Origin: UBA2705 sp963977105
GTDB taxonomy: Bacteria > Pseudomonadota > Alphaproteobacteria > Micavibrionales > Micavibrionaceae
NCBI GenBank assembly: GCA_963977105.1
Contig: CAXBNI010000001.1
Location: forward strand, 868,001-932,000
Direction: 5' to 3'
Length of the DNA: 64,000 nt
The position numbers and the translations under genes were made by a program. The notes below the pieces were generated by a model. It made no database searches. It saw only the letters and a list, made by a program, of their open reading frames with translations, and was not told the DNA's origin. Position 1 is the first letter of the stretch; each line of letters begins with the position of its first letter. This document shows, in pieces, positions 62,451 through 64,000 of the stretch.

Positions 62451-64000
62451 TTAGAACCTTGAAACAATATACCAAGCCGCCCCGTTAGAAACGACGGTGA
62501 TCGCCTTATACTGGCCCGTTAAGTTTTGCGCATAGCCATCAGGCCCTGATCCGCCAAGCTCGCTGACCGTGACATGATTGGCTGAAGGGTCTGTTTTCTT
62601 GATGGTAATCACGCGACCAATCGCCTCGACCGCATTGGCTGGTGGCAGACGGGCGCTTAATGCGCCGCCATAAGACGATATAAGATAGATATCAACGGCC
62701 ATATCAATGTCGTAATTACCCGTCCCTTCGTAAAATCGCGTATTACCAGCAGAGCGGTTTGATGACACGACATGCCAGCCAGCGCCGTTTGAAATCATGG
62801 TGATATAATCATTTTCACCGCCAAGCATAAAATCTCCGCCATCTGGGCCACTGCCGCCACTAGCCTCGCGGATGGTGACAATATTTTTAGAGACATCGAT
62901 TTTCTTGACGGTCATGCTGACGCCTTCTGCCGTGCTGGCTAAAGGAAGCTCCACCACCAATGCACCGCTATAGGCAGAGACTAAATGCACACTATGGGAC
63001 AGGTCCAAGCTAACAGTACCTGATGTGTCGATATATTCAGTATCATAACGCTGCAAGGTTGATTTCAAATCCGTTACAACGGTTTTTTGCATAAAGTTTT
63101 TTTCAGGATAACCTGCGCTATAAGCCGCATATTTACCGCCTGATAAATCCCAAATGGCGGCGCCATCTGATACCGACAGCAAATTATACACCGCCGTTTC
63201 TTCTGACCCGTTTTCAAGCTTCACATTCGGTACGCCGTTAGAGCTTTCGGCGTAAGGGTTTATCAGCAATGTTTTATAGGACCCGCCGCCGATGTGGAAA
63301 CAGGCCTGCGCGGTGGGCGCGACATTGGCTTCGCAGTCAACAAAGCTGTTATTAAACTGGCCATATTCGACGTAAAAGCCGCTGCCCATCGATGACACGC
63401 CATGCGAATACACACGGCAAGCGTGGAATTTATTGGCATTGGGCGTATCGCCCGCGCCGCTTTTGGTCAGGTGGAAACCATGCACGCCCATCTGTTCAAC
63501 CAACACGCGGTCAAAATTATTCCAGTAACACGGTTTGTTGGTGTCATTATAGCCATCAAGCTGAATACCAATATCAGATGAAAAAACGCTAACATTGCTG
63601 ACGTTACACTGCACGCATGGACGGTTGAGACCATAGAGCTTAATGCCAATCGCGCCATTTTCAATTTTAATGTTTTCAACCGTAATGAAATCTGCCGTAA
63701 GCGCCAAGGTGACAAAGCTGTTCGCATTAGCCCGAATGACTGATTTATTGCCTGCACCAAACAAGCGCTGCCCTTCATTTAGGGTAATTGTCGCACTGGT
63801 TAAATATGAGCCTTCGGGGACGTAAACCGCGCCATGCGCCGCCAAAGCTTGCTGTATCGGCAGGGTGTCGTCAGAAAGGCCATCGCCGACTGCGCCGAAA
63901 TCTTTGATTGAGACGATATCGCCATGCTTATCGCTCGCACTACGGCTTGTCGCGCCAAAGCCCTGCGCCGTGAAGTTTGGTGCGGCGGCGGCATTTTCAA
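62451..64000 (-). CDS. right-handed beta-helix tail fibre/tailspike-like protein, incomplete
   Basis: The frame is open from the window's right edge (base 63998) to the stop at 62451, about 516 residues. The N-terminal part seen here, 'KDFGAVGDGLSDDT' followed by 'QQALAAHGAVYVPEGSYLTS', is the start of the pectate-lyase-3 fold. A right-handed beta helix follows ('NIKIENGAIGIKLYG'). The C-terminal part repeats a module: 'VHLVSAYSGALVVELPLAS' and 'IYLISSYGGALSARLPPAN' are two copies ~100 residues apart, each followed by a Gly/Ser/Pro loop 'GGSGPDG'. This architecture is typical of phage tailspikes that bind or cut surface polysaccharide. Confidence 0.82.
   Translation of the reverse strand, partial: ENAAAAPNFTAQGFGATSRSASDKHGDIVSIKDFGAVGDGLSDDTLPIQQALAAHGAVYVPEGSYLTSATITLNEGQRLFGAGNKSVIRANANSFVTLALTADFITVENIKIENGAIGIKLYGLNRPCVQCNVSNVSVFSSDIGIQLDGYNDTNKPCYWNNFDRVLVEQMGVHGFHLTKSGAGDTPNANKFHACRVYSHGVSSMGSGFYVEYGQFNNSFVDCEANVAPTAQACFHIGGGSYKTLLINPYAESSNGVPNVKLENGSEETAVYNLLSVSDGAAIWDLSGGKYAAYSAGYPEKNFMQKTVVTDLKSTLQRYDTEYIDTSGTVSLDLSHSVHLVSAYSGALVVELPLASTAEGVSMTVKKIDVSKNIVTIREASGGSGPDGGDFMLGGENDYITMISNGAGWHVVSSNRSAGNTRFYEGTGNYDIDMAVDIYLISSYGGALSARLPPANAVEAIGRVITIKKTDPSANHVTVSELGGSGPDGYAQNLTGQYKAITVVSNGAAWYIVSRF

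Noticed and set aside
1..64000. CRISPR arrays, insertion sequences, rRNA genes and riboswitches
   Set aside because: No regularly spaced repeats, transposase motifs, rRNA sequence or recognisable riboswitch fold was found.

Overview
The window reads as chromosome of a flagellated Gram-negative alphaproteobacterium. Supporting genes are a DUF3126 protein, an ELM1-family protein, an alphaproteobacterial-type flagellin, an adjacent olsB/olsA ornithine-lipid pair, the trxB/lysR/lrp neighbourhood, and kdsB for Kdo-containing LPS. A Micavibrio-like or Rhodospirillales-like lineage fits, but the genus cannot be fixed from sequence alone. Genes are densely packed on both strands, and most are single or paired units separated by clear hairpin terminators. 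Several promoters of TTGnnn-17-TAnnnT type can be read.

Region 1 (1-13.7 kb) holds the end of a YejA-type substrate-binding protein, kdsB, a histidine phosphatase with an altered second catalytic position, a short flagellin, lysR-trxB-ELM1-lrp, a serine beta-lactamase-like hydrolase, sppA, AMP nucleosidase and rlmJ. Region 2 (13.8-29 kb) holds a hybrid sensor kinase with receiver and HPt domains, a phosphoesterase, mfd, several unknown proteins, a polyprenyl diphosphate synthase, a TrmN6-like methyltransferase, folD, yggT, a secreted HExxH protein and lysS. Region 3 (29-32.6 kb) is a two-gene operon of large unknown proteins: one with a glycine-rich hydrophobic core and coiled coil, the other with eight tandem octapeptide repeats.

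Region 4 (32.6-56 kb) is mostly housekeeping: rlmB, tRNA-Tyr, yjdM, a YggU-like gene, olsB/olsA, a low-molecular-weight tyrosine phosphatase, a response regulator, a histone-deacetylase-family enzyme, a flavin oxidase, xseB-ispA, dxs, a HAD hydrolase, guaB, mscS, a DinG-like helicase and a LOG protein. Two 43-residue proteins with near-perfect ribosome binding sites lie here, at 40591-40722 and 54054-54185, as does a membrane protein of unknown role.

Region 5 (56.4-64 kb, minus strand, open at the right edge) is a phage-like block. In transcription order it has a beta-helix tail/fibre-like protein (incomplete), two small unknown proteins, a large terminase, a membrane-anchored coiled-coil protein, two tandem paralogs of an unrecognised family, and a SleB-type cell wall hydrolase with a GTA-type 3TM holin. 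No integrase, portal or capsid gene is visible. Four minus-strand genes in or next to this block share a TTGACATAA promoter box, and two tandem terminators separate the paralogs from the lysis pair. This block and the operon at 29-32.6 kb are the best candidates for something undescribed.
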